A DNA stretch of 64,000 nt from Phytopseudomonas punonensis (GCF_900142655.1 NZ_FRBQ01000002.1:124001-188000); one strand, 5' to 3'. Positions 9,176 to 18,670 are shown, counted from the stretch's first letter. Notes: generated by a model not told the origin, from the sequence alone. Numbers and translations are program-made.

Positions 9176-10360
9176 ATGGACAGACGAGACTTTCTTACCT
9201 TTTCAGCGGCAGGTGCTGTTGCCGCCGCGTTGTTGCCGACAATGAGCGTTGCAGGTACGGCAACTGCTGCTTCGGTCCCAGCATCGTTGACCGAGCGCGG
9301 CAGCGTGATGCGCACGGAAGGGAAAATCGTGCGGGCGAATCTGCCCGTCAACTCACCCTCCCATAAGATGCGCTACATGACGCCGCATCGTTTTGGCATG
9401 GGCGGCACGCAGATCGGTAATATTTTCGAGCCAATAAGCGACCAGCAGGCGGCGGCGGTTCTTGAGGCCGCCTGGGGCGCTGGCGTGAGGCTTTACGATA
9501 CCTCGCCGTTTTACGGATTTGGCTTGAGTGAGTACCGCTTGGGGCGCTTTCTGCATAACCGCAATCCCGCTGAATACGTCATATCCACCAAGGTGGGGCG
9601 GGTGCTGACGGCGGCGGGAGGCAAGCGCGCAGACCATGCCATCTGGAAGTCGCCAGCGCCGTTCAATTATCGATACGACTACACCGCCGCAGGCGCGCGG
9701 CGCTCCGTGGAAGATAGCTTGCAGCGCCTGGGTCTGCCGCGGCTCGACATCGTGTTCATCCATGACCTTTCCCCAGATAACACCGAGCTGGAGGGTGGCT
9801 GGGAGGCGGCTTACCGGATTGCTCGTGAAGGGGCGATGGTCGAGCTGGAAAAAATGCGTGACGAGGGGCTTATCAAGGCCTGGGGCTTTGGCATCAACAC
9901 GCCGAATGCTGCCGTGCGGGCGGTGACGAACGATGACCCTACGCCGGACATCGTGCTGCTGGCCTGCCAGTATTCGCTACTTGATCACGCCGACGCACTG
10001 CGCAACACCTTCCCGGCCTTGCAGAAAAATGGCACCAGCGTGGTGGTGGGAACACCGCTGAACGACGGCTTCCTTGGTGGGCGCAGCCGTTTCAACTTCA
10101 GCCCAGACATCCCGGCAGGCGCCGTGGAGAAGCGGGCGCGAATCATGGCCGTCGCCAGCCAGCATGGCATCGACATCCACACCGCCGCATTGCAGTTCGC
10201 CGCAGCGCATCCGCAGGTGTCGGCAATCGTGCCTGGGGCGCGCGCACCTGGGCAAATCCTCTCCAATGTACAGGCGATGAAAGTTGGCATTCCTGCTGCC
10301 TTCTGGAGTGAGTTGAAAAGCCAGAAACTGATCGATGCCCAGGCGCCGGTTCCCGCCTGA
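9176..10360 (+). CDS. aldo/keto reductase with Tat signal peptide
   Basis: This 394-aa NAD(P)-dependent oxidoreductase belongs to the D-threo-aldose/L-fucose dehydrogenase branch. The AKR tetrad is complete: Asp108 and Tyr113 (YDTSPFYG), Lys139 (STKVG), His196 (FIHDLS). The N-terminus is a twin-arginine signal (MDRRDFLTF, a hydrophobic stretch, then alanine-rich ATAASV), which predicts export of a folded, cofactor-loaded enzyme. Periplasmic export is unusual for an NAD(P)H-dependent AKR. GAAAGGAAACCT precedes the start. It is divergent from an AraC-type regulator, its probable controller. The substrate is unknown. Confidence 0.88.
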   Translation: MDRRDFLTFSAAGAVAAALLPTMSVAGTATAASVPASLTERGSVMRTEGKIVRANLPVNSPSHKMRYMTPHRFGMGGTQIGNIFEPISDQQAAAVLEAAWGAGVRLYDTSPFYGFGLSEYRLGRFLHNRNPAEYVISTKVGRVLTAAGGKRADHAIWKSPAPFNYRYDYTAAGARRSVEDSLQRLGLPRLDIVFIHDLSPDNTELEGGWEAAYRIAREGAMVELEKMRDEGLIKAWGFGINTPNAAVRAVTNDDPTPDIVLLACQYSLLDHADALRNTFPALQKNGTSVVVGTPLNDGFLGGRSRFNFSPDIPAGAVEKRARIMAVASQHGIDIHTAALQFAAAHPQVSAIVPGARAPGQILSNVQAMKVGIPAAFWSELKSQKLIDAQAPVPA

Positions 10361-10378
10361 TTACCTCCAATAGCCGCA

Positions 10379-10403
10379 GGCCGCGACGTGATCGCGGCCC
10401 TTT
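10379..10403 (+). terminator. probable terminator after the aldo/keto reductase
   Basis: A perfect 8-bp stem (GGCCGCGA at 10379-10386, TCGCGGCC at 10392-10399) with a 5-nt loop is followed by CTTTG. The T run is short, so efficiency is uncertain. Confidence 0.6.
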
Positions 10404-10521
10404 GCGCAAGTGCCTCGGCCAATAGCGAACACCACTCCGCCAGGCGGCTGTTAGGCCGCAACATAAAGGTCACAAAGTATTCATAAAATCTTCGTTCTTC
10501 TCCCTTCCGTTCGAGATTTCC

Positions 10522-12144
10522 ATGAGCTTTGGTCGTTCGCTGCGTGCCCAATTGGTGTTGCTGATTGGCGGTGGTCTGGTGTTGATGTTGTTGATTGCGC
10601 TAGCGGGTTTTGCGCTGTTGTCGCGCCAGCTGGACGGCTATCAGGCGTTGCTCAGTGGCCCTCTGGAGGAGGCACGCCAGGTGGACGGCGCCAACCTGAC
10701 GTTCAAAATCCAGGTGCAGGAATGGAAGAACGTGTTGCTGCGCGGCGCTGACCAGACCCAGCGCGACCGCTACTGGCAGCAGTTTAAGAAGGAAGAAGGG
10801 CAGGTTCAGGCGCAGATTGGCCACCTGATCGATACGGCCGGCAGTGGCGAATTGCGCCAGCGCCTGAGCGAATTGCGCCGTGCCCATGCCGAGATGGGCC
10901 AAGCCTATCGCCGAGGTTATGAAGCATTTGCTGCAGCGGGGTTTTCTGCGCAGGCCGGTGATGCGGCAGTGAAGGGGATTGACCGGGCGACCACCGAGCA
11001 GCTGTCGTTGCTGGTCGATGAGCTGCACGAGCGCAGCCAGGCAAGCGCCGCTGAGTTGCGCGAGATCGCTCAGCGCAGCGTGCTGTTCGGTAGCTTGGCG
11101 ATGCTCGCCCTGGGTTTTTTGCTGGCGCTGTTCAGTGCCTGGCTGGTTAACCGGCGCATCACCACGCCGCTGTTGCAGGCGACCGGGCAGCTCGATCTGC
11201 TCAGCCGCGGGCAATTCGGTGAGCGCCTGAGCGAAGGCCGTGAAGACGAAGTGGGCCGACTGGCTCAGGCGGCCAACCGGCTGCGCGAATTTATGCAGGC
11301 GCTGTCGCAGCAGCTGCGGCGCGGCACCGGTGAGCTGGATGCCGCGACTCACGAGCTGAGCAGTGTGGCCGGGCATATCGGCCATGGCATTCGTGAGCAG
11401 TTTTCGCGCACCGACCAAGTTGCCACTGCCATGCACCAGATGAGCGCCACGGCTGATGAAGTAGCGCGGCACTCCGCTGCGGCTGCGCGTGCCGCTGATG
11501 AAGCTGATCAGGCCGCTCAGGAAGGCGAGTCGACCATGGCCCGCACCATCGCCACCATCGAGCAGATGCACGACGAAATCACCCGCACCTCGGAGGTGAT
11601 CACGCGTCTGGAAAGTGACAGCGAGCGCATCGGCAGCGTGCTGGACGTGATCCGTGGCATTGCCGACCAGACCAACTTGCTGGCACTCAATGCGGCCATC
11701 GAAGCGGCGCGTGCCGGTGATGCCGGCAGAGGTTTCGCGGTGGTCGCTGATGAGGTGCGCAACCTGTCGTTCCGAACCGCCAGTTCGATCAGTGAAATCC
11801 ACCAGCTGATCGCCAACGTGCAGAGCGCTTCGAAGGAGGCGACCGCAGCCATCAACGCGGGCACGCAACAGAGCGCTGCGGGCCGTGCCCAGGTCAGCAT
11901 GGCCGGCGAAAGCCTGCACAGCATTACCCAGGCGGTGGAATCGATTCGTGACATGAATCGGCAGATCGCTACCGCTGCCGAAGAGCAGACATCGGTCGCT
12001 GAAGACATCGCCCGCAACCTGGCCGAGATCGTCTCCATCGCCCAGAGCAACGAGGCCGATCTGCAGCGCAGCGAAACGGCGAGCCGCGCCATGCAGGGGC
12101 TGTCCGGCGACCTGTCGACACTGGCGGCGCGCTTGAAGGATTGA
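10522..12144 (+). CDS. methyl-accepting chemotaxis protein
   Basis: This is a second chemoreceptor, of 540 aa. TM1 lies at about residues 11-33, a four-helix-bundle-like periplasmic domain at about 34-186, TM2 at about 187-210, HAMP at about 212-265, and the signalling domain follows. The tip [20 protein letters not shown] is at about 383-402. The sensor region contains a conserved-looking [14 protein letters not shown] segment, seen in many Pseudomonas receptors of unknown ligand. The start is an ATG with GAGA upstream. It ends in a hairpin shared with the convergent LysE-type gene. Confidence 0.93.
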   Translation: MSFGRSLRAQLVLLIGGGLVLMLLIALAGFALLSRQLDGYQALLSGPLEEARQVDGANLTFKIQVQEWKNVLLRGADQTQRDRYWQQFKKEEGQVQAQIGHLIDTAGSGELRQRLSELRRAHAEMGQAYRRGYEAFAAAGFSAQAGDAAVKGIDRATTEQLSLLVDELHERSQASAAELREIAQRSVLFGSLAMLALGFLLALFSAWLVNRRITTPLLQATGQLDLLSRGQFGERLSEGREDEVGRLAQAANRLREFMQALSQQLRRGTGELDAATHELSSVAGHIGHGIREQFSRTDQVATAMHQMSATADEVARHSAAAARAADEADQAAQEGESTMARTIATIEQMHDEITRTSEVITRLESDSERIGSVLDVIRGIADQTNLLALNAAIEAARAGDAGRGFAVVADEVRNLSFRTASSISEIHQLIANVQSASKEATAAINAGTQQSAAGRAQVSMAGESLHSITQAVESIRDMNRQIATAAEEQTSVAEDIARNLAEIVSIAQSNEADLQRSETASRAMQGLSGDLSTLAARLKD

Positions 12145-12151
12145 TCCGTAA

Positions 12152-12190
12152 GCGCTCACCGACTGCCTTGCTCAGGGCGGCAGTGAGCGC
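12152..12190. terminator. hairpin between convergent chemoreceptor and LysE genes
   Basis: The arms GCGCTCA (12152-12158) and TGAGCGC (12184-12190) enclose an inner CTGCC/GGCAG stem. It lies between two convergent genes and may stop transcription from both sides. There is no T run, so this is tentative. Confidence 0.45.
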
Positions 12191-12192
12191 GA

Positions 12193-12813
12193 TCAAGCCA
12201 TCAGCATGCCGAGCATGCCCAGCGCCAGGGCGATCAAGACCAGCCCAGAGAGTCGCTCCAGCATCGGCAGGGCACGCTGGAAGCTGCGCAGCAGGCGGCC
12301 ATTGCCGATGGCCAGCGCCACCAGCAGGTCCCAGCCGAGCACCACGGCAAACATCCAGATGCCATAGAAGGCCTTCCAGCCGGCACTGCTCTGGGCCCCC
12401 AGCATGCTCGCCAGGCTGACGTAGAACAGCGCGTTCTTGGGGTTGAGGATGCCGGACAGAAAACCCATCCCGGCCGCCTGCAGCCAGGAGGTTCGCCCGC
12501 CAGGCGCCGCGTCGCCCGGGGCCTGCAGCACGCTGCTGCCGGCATGGCGAATGAACAGCACGCCCAGGTACAGCAGGTACAGGCAGCCGACCAGTTGCAG
12601 GGTGATGAAGGGCACGCTGCCCTGCTGCAGCACCGACACGCCGGTGAACGCCGCGACGATGAACACGCCGTTGGCCACGGCAATACCCAGGCAGGCGCCG
12701 CTGGCGACCCGCCAGCCTGCGGCGAGTGAGGTACGGGCGACCAGAAAGAAATCCGGGCCGGGGGAAATCAGCGCCAGGAAATGGGCGGCGGCAATGATCA
12801 GGAACTGTTGCAT
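12193..12813 (-). CDS. LysE/RhtB-family amino-acid exporter
   Basis: This is an inner-membrane exporter of about 206 aa with about six transmembrane helices. The family signature near the N-terminus is clear (AAAHFLALISPGPDFFLVAR), and PKNALFYVSLASML lies mid-protein. The family exports amino acids or homoserine lactone-like compounds; the substrate is unknown here. ATGs at 12813 (MQQFLIIAA) and 12822 are both possible. I prefer 12813 because GAGCG sits at a suitable distance and homologues usually begin with MQQFL. It is convergent with the chemoreceptor. Confidence 0.87.
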   Translation of the reverse strand: MQQFLIIAAAHFLALISPGPDFFLVARTSLAAGWRVASGACLGIAVANGVFIVAAFTGVSVLQQGSVPFITLQLVGCLYLLYLGVLFIRHAGSSVLQAPGDAAPGGRTSWLQAAGMGFLSGILNPKNALFYVSLASMLGAQSSAGWKAFYGIWMFAVVLGWDLLVALAIGNGRLLRSFQRALPMLERLSGLVLIALALGMLGMLMA

Positions 12814-12916
12814 GGCGGGCATCGCTCGTCTAGGAAGGAGGCCCGCCAGTCTGTCGCCCCGAACCCATGCCGTATTGAAGGAAATCGTCAGGCAGCGGCT
12901 TGAGCGAAGGCGTCTT

Positions 12917-14080
12917 TCAGGTCGTGTCTCGTTGACTCAGCGTACGGCGTGACGAGCGCAACGCCGAGAGCGCCGCCAGCACGAACAGGCTGGCGGCAAG
13001 GCTCAGTGCGAGCGGCAGGCCATGGGAGTTGCCGGCCATCAAAGCGCCGCTCAATAGAGGCCCGAGCAGGCTGCCTATGCCCCACAACATGCCGACACTG
13101 GCGTTGGCGGTGACCAGGTCGGCGCCGCGAAAGTCCTGGCCGATCAGGATCAGCGCCAGGGTGTAGACGCCGCCAGCAGCTGCACCAAGGATTATCAGCG
13201 TTGGCCACAACAGCGATGGTTGGCCTATAAGCCAGGGCAGGGCGATGCCGCACGCCAGGCTGACGACTCCGCAAGCCAGGTGCAGGGCGCGCCGCTCAAG
13301 GCGATCTGCCAGCCAGCCGAGCGGCACCTGAAACAGCATGTCGCCGGCTAGGATCACGCTGGCCATCAGCGCCGCCGCGGCCAACGCGTAACCCTGGCTG
13401 CTGGCGTAGATGGGAAACAGCGAGAGGATCACCGCATCGAAGAACGAGAAGAACAGCACGCCGATGCACAGCGCTGGGGCTATGCGGAAAAAGCCGAGCA
13501 GTGAAAAGTTGCGCGCGTGCTCCTCGTCTTCGTTCATCTGGTCGGGCAGCTGCCAGATCAGCGCCAGGGTCGCCAGGTTGGCAAGGGTGACAATCAGCAC
13601 GATCCAGGCGGCCTGCGTTCCCAGGATGCTGATCAGCGCCGGCCCGCCGAGCTGACAGCCGGTAAAGCAGGCCGCGTAGAGCGCAACGGTCTGCCCGCGG
13701 CGCTGCGGATTGCACAGCCCGTTTACCCAAGACTCGCCAAGAATCACCACTAGACCCATGGCCAAACCCATGATCAGCCGACAAGCCGCCAGTGCTGGCA
13801 GGCTGCTGCTCACCCATTCGATGCCTGCAGCACTCGCTGCGCACAGGGCGAAGCAGCCCAGGTACAGCTGCCGCGCGGAATAACGCCGGCAAAGCGCAGT
13901 GGCCAGCATGGCCGACAGGATCATGCCCGCCGCCGGCATGGCGCTCACCACACCGATGGCCAGCGAACTGCCGCCCGCCTCGTGCAAACGCAGCGACACC
14001 AGCGGGAGCGTCGCTCCCATGCTCAGGCCGACCACCGACACCGCGGCGATCAGCAGGCATAACACATTACGATTGGTCAT
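12917..14080 (-). CDS. MFS transporter (YcaD-like)
   Basis: This is an inner-membrane transporter of 387 aa with about 12 hydrophobic segments. The pattern resembles YcaD-type MFS proteins: LPLVSLRLHEAGGSSLAIGVVSAMPAAG early, ALCRRYSARQLYLG as the loop motif, LAMGLVVILGESWVNG in TM5. The substrate is unknown. I chose the ATG at 14080 because GGGAG lies 7 nt upstream; an extension to 14119 has no ribosome binding site. It is in the same direction as the LysE gene 103 bp downstream, so a shared transcript is possible. Confidence 0.87.
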   Translation of the reverse strand: MTNRNVLCLLIAAVSVVGLSMGATLPLVSLRLHEAGGSSLAIGVVSAMPAAGMILSAMLATALCRRYSARQLYLGCFALCAASAAGIEWVSSSLPALAACRLIMGLAMGLVVILGESWVNGLCNPQRRGQTVALYAACFTGCQLGGPALISILGTQAAWIVLIVTLANLATLALIWQLPDQMNEDEEHARNFSLLGFFRIAPALCIGVLFFSFFDAVILSLFPIYASSQGYALAAAALMASVILAGDMLFQVPLGWLADRLERRALHLACGVVSLACGIALPWLIGQPSLLWPTLIILGAAAGGVYTLALILIGQDFRGADLVTANASVGMLWGIGSLLGPLLSGALMAGNSHGLPLALSLAASLFVLAALSALRSSRRTLSQRDTT

Positions 14081-14441
14081 TCTCGACTCCCGCCTGGCAC
14101 GTTGGGCAGGCGTGTGCAAACAAGGAGATATCGCCGCGCACAGGGCGCAGCGCCTGGTAGCAACAAACAGCCGCCGCGAGGCAGCTCAGGCGTGAGGCGA
14201 GAAGGTGAAAGCGAACAGCACCGCACGACGGCGGCGCAGAAGGGCATCGCGCGGCCAGCACAGCGCCGCCGGCGAAAGGCCGGTGCAGAGCGGGGCAGGC
14301 GAATGGGCGATGGATAGCATGGCGGGCTCGGCCAGGTTGAGACGCTGGAGTTTGGCCAGATACAGCGGGGCCGTCAATCAGCTGAGTACGCGTTGAGCTA
14401 GCCAGGCCAGCCGCATATGAGGCGGCCGACCTGGGCGTTGG
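14081..14441. other. 361-bp intergenic region
   Basis: This lies between the MFS gene (start 14080) and the TonB receptor stop (14442). Several short ORFs exist, but none has a good ribosome binding site or recognisable product. A hairpin at 14402-14434 (CCAGG...GCCGC atatgag GCGGC...CCTGG) sits just after the receptor stop and may mark the transcript end, though it has no T run. Confidence 0.5.
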
Positions 14442-16895
14442 CTACCAGCGGAAGTTCACCGCGGTCACCAGTTGGCGCTCGTCGCCATAAGTGCAGGTGG
14501 CGAACTCACAGTAGGTGTACTGCTTGTCTGTGAGGTTGTTGGCGTTGAGGCTGATGTCCCAGTTCGCGTCGAGCTGGTAGCTGACCATGGCATCGAACAG
14601 GGTGTAGGCAGGCATCGCTGAGTCCATGCCGGAGGCCTGGGTGGTGCCCTTGTAGCGGGCGCCGGCGCCGACGGTGAGTTGCGGTAGGTTGAGGCGCATG
14701 AAATTGTAGTCGAACCACAGCGCCGCCTGGTGATACGGCGTGTCCTCGCTGCGCTGGCCGACTTCGCTGGCGATGCTGCTCTCGGTAATGCGTGCATCGA
14801 TATAGGCGTATGAGGCGATCAGGCTGAGGTTCTCTGTCACGTCCGCCTTGGCTTCCGCCTCGAAGCCGCGCGAGCGCACTTCGCCCGTCTGCGAGGCGAT
14901 GTTGGTGGCAGGGTCCTGCTTGAACACGTTCTGCTGGGTCAGCTCGAAAACCGCGGCACTGAGCAGCAGGTTGCGGCCGTCGGGCTGGTAGCGAATGCCC
15001 GCTTCGTATTGTTTGCCTTCGGTGGGCACGAAGCTCTGCCCGCCGGCAACGGCCACTGACACCGGGAAGAACGATTCGCTGTAGCTCAGGTACGGCGCCA
15101 AGCCGTTATCGAACTTGTAGACCAGGCCGGCGCGGTAGGTGGTGGCCTCGTTGTCCTGGCTGGTGCGCACGCCGTCGCGATGCTGCTGGTTCTGGTCGGC
15201 CCAATCGTGGCGCACGCCGAGTACGGCAACCCAGCGGTCGTCGATGTTGATCTGATCTTGCAGATAAACGCCTTTTTGCAGGGTGTCGATCTGTGAGCCG
15301 CGCTCCAGGCTGCGGTCCTTGTTCACCACTACCGGCTGCCCGTAGTTGTAGCGGCTCAGATCCAGCGCTGGCGCGACGCCGCGAAAGTTGTGCGAGTCGT
15401 AGCTCATGTCGTAGGCATCGAAGCCCAGCAGCACGCTGTGCTCCGCGCCACCAAGCTGCCATTTCGATTCGATATTGGTGTCGCTGGCCAGGCCACGGGC
15501 GCGCTCGCGGCGGTCGCTGTACTGGCGCTGCAGGATGCCCGTGGTGGCCGCCTGATTGATCACGGCGGCAGTCAGACCGTTACCGCCGGTACGCACCTGC
15601 AGGTACTTCCAGTCCACTTCGGTCTGGTAGTAACGTAGCTTGTGGTTGATACGCACCTGCTCGCTGAAGTGGTGCTCGAACTCGTAACCCAGCGTCGACA
15701 TCTCGCCGTTCATCTCGTTGTAGTCGGGCTCGCCGATGAAGTCGTGGCGACCGATCTGGTACGCAGCGTCGTCCACGCCCTTGACCAGTTGGTAAGGCAG
15801 CGGCGCGGAGAAGCCCGTTTCGGTCTTCTGGTAGAACGACAGCAAGGTCAGGGAGGTGTCTTCGTTCGGGCGCCAGGTCAGCGCCGGTGCGATATAGAGC
15901 CTGTCGTCGTCGATGTGATCCTGGGGTGTGCCGCTATCGCGCGTGAGCAGGGTCAGGCGGTAGCTCAGGGTATCGCTGTCACCGAGCGGGCCGCTGAAGT
16001 CGGCGGACAGCTGCTTGCGGTCGTTCTGGCCGATCTGCAGGTTGAGTTCGTGCAGCGGCTCGCGAGTCGGCCGCTTGCTCACGCCGTTGATCATGCCGCC
16101 TGGCGACAGCTGTCCGTAGAGCACCGAGGCCGCGCCGCGAATCACCTCGACACGCTCCAGGCCATAGGGCTCTTGAATGCCGTCATAAGAGTTGTTCTGC
16201 AGGCGCAGGCCATCGCGCAGCGAGCCGCCGGTGGCGGACTCGACATCGAGGCCACGGATGCGAAAACGGTCCGCCGTACGGTTGAAACTGGTCGGCTGGC
16301 TGGTGACGCCCGGCGTGTAGCTGAGTGCCTGGGACAGGGTCTCCGACTGGCGATTGCGCAGCTCGTCGCGGGTGACCACCGAGATCGATTGCGGCGTATC
16401 GACCAGGGCGGTATCGGTCTTGGTGGCGCTGCTGTTGCGCAGAGCCACGTAGCCGGCCAGCGGCTCACCCGGCAGCTCGGCATTGCCGTCGGCGAGGCCG
16501 GATACGGTGGTGCTGTCCAGCTCCAGTGCGCCACTGGCGGGCAGCGGGCGCAGCACATAACCGCCGCCGCCCTGGTCGACCGCCTCCAGCCCCGAGTTCT
16601 GCAGCACCAGGGCGAGCCCGGCAGTGACCGAGTAATTGCCGTTCAGGCCGGGGCTGGTCTTGCCGCTGGCCAGGTCGTTGTGGCCGGCGAGGTAGATACC
16701 GGCCTGGGCGGAAAACTGGTTGAGCACGCTGTTGAGCGGCCCTGGCGCGATGCTGTAGGTGCGTACCGCCTGGCTTTCCTGCGCGGTGGCCGGCAGGGCG
16801 ATCAGCAGCGACGGGGCGAGGGACAGCGCCATGGGCAACGCCAGGGCGAGTGGTCGTAAAGAGAATCGGAAAGCGTGCGCGGCTGGCAATTGCAT
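14442..16895 (-). CDS. TonB-dependent siderophore receptor with STN signalling domain
   Basis: This is an outer-membrane transducer of 817 aa. In order it has a signal peptide (about 1-39, ending ALPATAQ); a secretin/TonB short N-terminal domain (about 45-118, TYSIAPGPLNSVLNQFSAQAG); a plug beginning near TALVDTPQSISVVTRDELR; and a 22-strand barrel ending in an aromatic residue (NFRW). A cysteine pair near the end (CEFATC) is typical of the FpvA/FoxA/FiuA hydroxamate receptor branch. The STN domain pairs with the FecR protein and sigma factor encoded just upstream. AGGGGAC precedes the ATG. The exact siderophore is unknown. Confidence 0.93.
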   Translation of the reverse strand: MQLPAAHAFRFSLRPLALALPMALSLAPSLLIALPATAQESQAVRTYSIAPGPLNSVLNQFSAQAGIYLAGHNDLASGKTSPGLNGNYSVTAGLALVLQNSGLEAVDQGGGGYVLRPLPASGALELDSTTVSGLADGNAELPGEPLAGYVALRNSSATKTDTALVDTPQSISVVTRDELRNRQSETLSQALSYTPGVTSQPTSFNRTADRFRIRGLDVESATGGSLRDGLRLQNNSYDGIQEPYGLERVEVIRGAASVLYGQLSPGGMINGVSKRPTREPLHELNLQIGQNDRKQLSADFSGPLGDSDTLSYRLTLLTRDSGTPQDHIDDDRLYIAPALTWRPNEDTSLTLLSFYQKTETGFSAPLPYQLVKGVDDAAYQIGRHDFIGEPDYNEMNGEMSTLGYEFEHHFSEQVRINHKLRYYQTEVDWKYLQVRTGGNGLTAAVINQAATTGILQRQYSDRRERARGLASDTNIESKWQLGGAEHSVLLGFDAYDMSYDSHNFRGVAPALDLSRYNYGQPVVVNKDRSLERGSQIDTLQKGVYLQDQINIDDRWVAVLGVRHDWADQNQQHRDGVRTSQDNEATTYRAGLVYKFDNGLAPYLSYSESFFPVSVAVAGGQSFVPTEGKQYEAGIRYQPDGRNLLLSAAVFELTQQNVFKQDPATNIASQTGEVRSRGFEAEAKADVTENLSLIASYAYIDARITESSIASEVGQRSEDTPYHQAALWFDYNFMRLNLPQLTVGAGARYKGTTQASGMDSAMPAYTLFDAMVSYQLDANWDISLNANNLTDKQYTYCEFATCTYGDERQLVTAVNFRW

Positions 16896-16983
16896 GTCCC
16901 CTGAAGTGGTTCGAATAGTTGGCTTCTCAGGGATTACCGAGCGAGATCCAGAAAGGGGAACCGCGCGGATAATTTATTTGCAG
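16896..16983 (-). promoter_or_regulatory. probable ECF-sigma promoter region of the TonB receptor
   Basis: This 88-bp gap lies between fecR and the receptor gene. On the - strand it has an A/T-rich block (AAATAAATTAT) followed by CGCGCGGTTCCCC and, about 20 bp on, CTCGCTCGGTAA. This layout is reminiscent of iron-starvation ECF promoters ahead of TonB receptors. The match is by eye only. Confidence 0.35.
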
Positions 16984-17979
16984 TCAGGCGTTGTTGGGCT
17001 CGACGCTCACCCACCAGTCGGTCAGCCGCTGGACGCGAATCGGCAGGGCGGCCTTTAGCAGGTGCAGACTTTGTTCGCTGTCATCGAGTGGGAAGTAACC
17101 CATCACTGGTAAATCAGCGACCGCCGGGTTGCAGCCCAAGTGGCCGTGGCGAAAGTGCGATAACTCGTCAAGCAACTGGCCCAGTGGCATGTCTTCGGCG
17201 GCCAGCACATGGCGCGTCCACGACTCGCGGGCGTTCGCTGCTGTTCCCAGGCTGCCAACCTTGGCGGCGCTGAAGGCGACCTGCTGACCTGCCTGTATAC
17301 GCAGGGTTTCGCGGCTGCCTGAGGTGCAGACTTCTACTGTGCCGTCGAACACCGTCAGCCAGGTTTCATCGTCGTTCTTGCGCACGCTAAAGCGCGTACC
17401 CAGGGCCTGCATGCGTCCGTGCCTGCTGTCGATAAAGAAAGGCCGCGTATCGCGCGCAGTATCGATCAGCACCTCGCCAAAACGCAGGTGCAGCAGGCGC
17501 AAGGCGCTGCTGAAATCGGCATCCACCGCGCTGGTCGCGTTCAGCCACAGGCGGGTGCCGTCGGCCAGACGTGTTTCGCGCACTTCACCGGTGCCGGTGG
17601 CGAAATCGGCTGTCCAACTTGCCACCAGTCGCGGCAACGGCGTGCTGCGCCAGGTGCTCCAGCCAAGCAGGCTGCCGGCTCCGACGAGCAGCAAACTTTT
17701 CAGCCCCTGGCGACGAGTGATGGCGGCGCGGCTTGGCTGGGCGAGGGTGCGGCGCAAGACCTGCCCATCATCCTGCTGCTGCAGTTGGCCGAAGCGCTGG
17801 CTGACGCGCTCGACATACTGCCAGGCATCGCGATGCTCGCCGTGTTGCTCCAGCCACTGCTGCCATTGCTGGCGCACTTGGCTGCCCGGTCGTTCATCGT
17901 GCAGGCGCACGTACCAGTCAGCGGCTTGCTGCAGGCTGGCGTGGCTGAGCGTGTGGGGGCGAGCGTTCATGCCGTTCAC
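16984..17979 (-). CDS. FecR-family anti-sigma regulator
   Basis: This inner-membrane signalling protein of about 331 aa has an N-terminal cytosolic anti-sigma domain (ADWYVRLHDERPGSQVRQQWQQWLEQHGEH region), one TM segment near LKSLLLVGAGSLLGW (about residues 94-108), and a periplasmic FecR domain (GTGEVRETRLADGTRLWLNATSA, then RFGEVLIDTARD). It would relay the ferri-siderophore signal from the STN domain of the receptor to the sigma factor. The GTG at 17979 overlaps the sigma stop by 4 bp; the ATG at 17970 (MNARPH) is an equally plausible start. Confidence 0.9.
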   Translation of the reverse strand: MNGMNARPHTLSHASLQQAADWYVRLHDERPGSQVRQQWQQWLEQHGEHRDAWQYVERVSQRFGQLQQQDDGQVLRRTLAQPSRAAITRRQGLKSLLLVGAGSLLGWSTWRSTPLPRLVASWTADFATGTGEVRETRLADGTRLWLNATSAVDADFSSALRLLHLRFGEVLIDTARDTRPFFIDSRHGRMQALGTRFSVRKNDDETWLTVFDGTVEVCTSGSRETLRIQAGQQVAFSAAKVGSLGTAANARESWTRHVLAAEDMPLGQLLDELSHFRHGHLGCNPAVADLPVMGYFPLDDSEQSLHLLKAALPIRVQRLTDWWVSVEPNNA

Positions 17980-18500
17980 TTGACCAGCAGGCCGTCGAGT
18001 TCGGCTTCGAGCACGGCGCAGTGCAGTAGCGCCTGAGCCAGGTACTTCTTGACCATGCGCTCCGACACGCCAAGTTGCACGGCGATCTCGCGGTTCGGCA
18101 GGCCATCGAGCTGTGCGAGCAAAAACGCCTGGCGCACACGGGCTGGCAGGCGCAGCAGCATGGCGTCGACCTCGTGCAGGGTTTCCATGATCAGCGCCGT
18201 CTGTTCCGGCGAAGGTTGCAGCTCCTGCGGCCGGTCGGCCAGTGTTGTCAGCCAGGCTTGTTCCAATTGCTTGCGCCGCCAGTGATCGATGCTCAGGCCG
18301 CGAGCGATGGTCGCCAGATACGAGCGCTCACCGCTGTGGCTGTCGAAGCTGCGCGGGCGCAGCAACAGGCGCACGAAAGTGTCTTGCACCAAGTCGGCAG
18401 CATCGGCGCTATCGCCCAGGCGCCGACGCAAGAATTGCTGCAGCCAGCCGCGATGGCTGACGTACAGGTTGTGCAGGACGGTGGTATCGGAAGGCGTCAT
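17976..18500 (-). CDS. ECF RNA polymerase sigma factor, FecI type
   Basis: This 174-aa iron-starvation-type sigma factor has region 2 as LGDSADAADLVQDTFVRLLLRP and region 4 as LPARVRQAFLLAQLDGLPNREIAVQLGVSERMVKKYLAQAL, both strongly FecI-like. It should direct transcription of the TonB receptor downstream. I chose the ATG at 18500 (MTPSDTTV); the longer in-frame form begins with TTG at 18536 and is less likely. It is translationally coupled to fecR. Fur repression is expected from family knowledge; a weak Fur-like sequence lies upstream. Confidence 0.92.
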   Translation of the reverse strand: MTPSDTTVLHNLYVSHRGWLQQFLRRRLGDSADAADLVQDTFVRLLLRPRSFDSHSGERSYLATIARGLSIDHWRRKQLEQAWLTTLADRPQELQPSPEQTALIMETLHEVDAMLLRLPARVRQAFLLAQLDGLPNREIAVQLGVSERMVKKYLAQALLHCAVLEAELDGLLVK

Positions 18501-18540
18501 CGAGAGCACGTACCCGAAGGCGTTTACGCGCCTCAATGCA

Positions 18541-18556
18541 GATAAGAATTAGTCGC
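18541..18556. promoter_or_regulatory. weak Fur-box-like sequence upstream of the ECF sigma gene
   Basis: GATAAGAATTAGTC resembles part of the Fur consensus (GATAATGATAATC) and lies about 45 bp before the sigma ATG. The match is imperfect and was judged by eye. Confidence 0.3.
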
Positions 18557-18670
18557 AAATTAGAGCAAGATGTGCTGATTGCTGCAATGGGGGAATGCTC
18601 AAATCATGGTGAAAGCTGGGTTGCCTGCATGGCAGCAGCCCAGCTTGCGCTCATTTGGAATTATGAATGC

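Noticed and set aside
10600..12159. Long - strand ORF (519 aa) opposite the second chemoreceptor
   Set aside because: Antisense shadow of the coiled-coil chemoreceptor gene.
14102..14396. Short ORFs in the gap between the MFS gene and the TonB receptor
   Set aside because: Arg/Ala-rich low-complexity products without ribosome binding sites or known domains.
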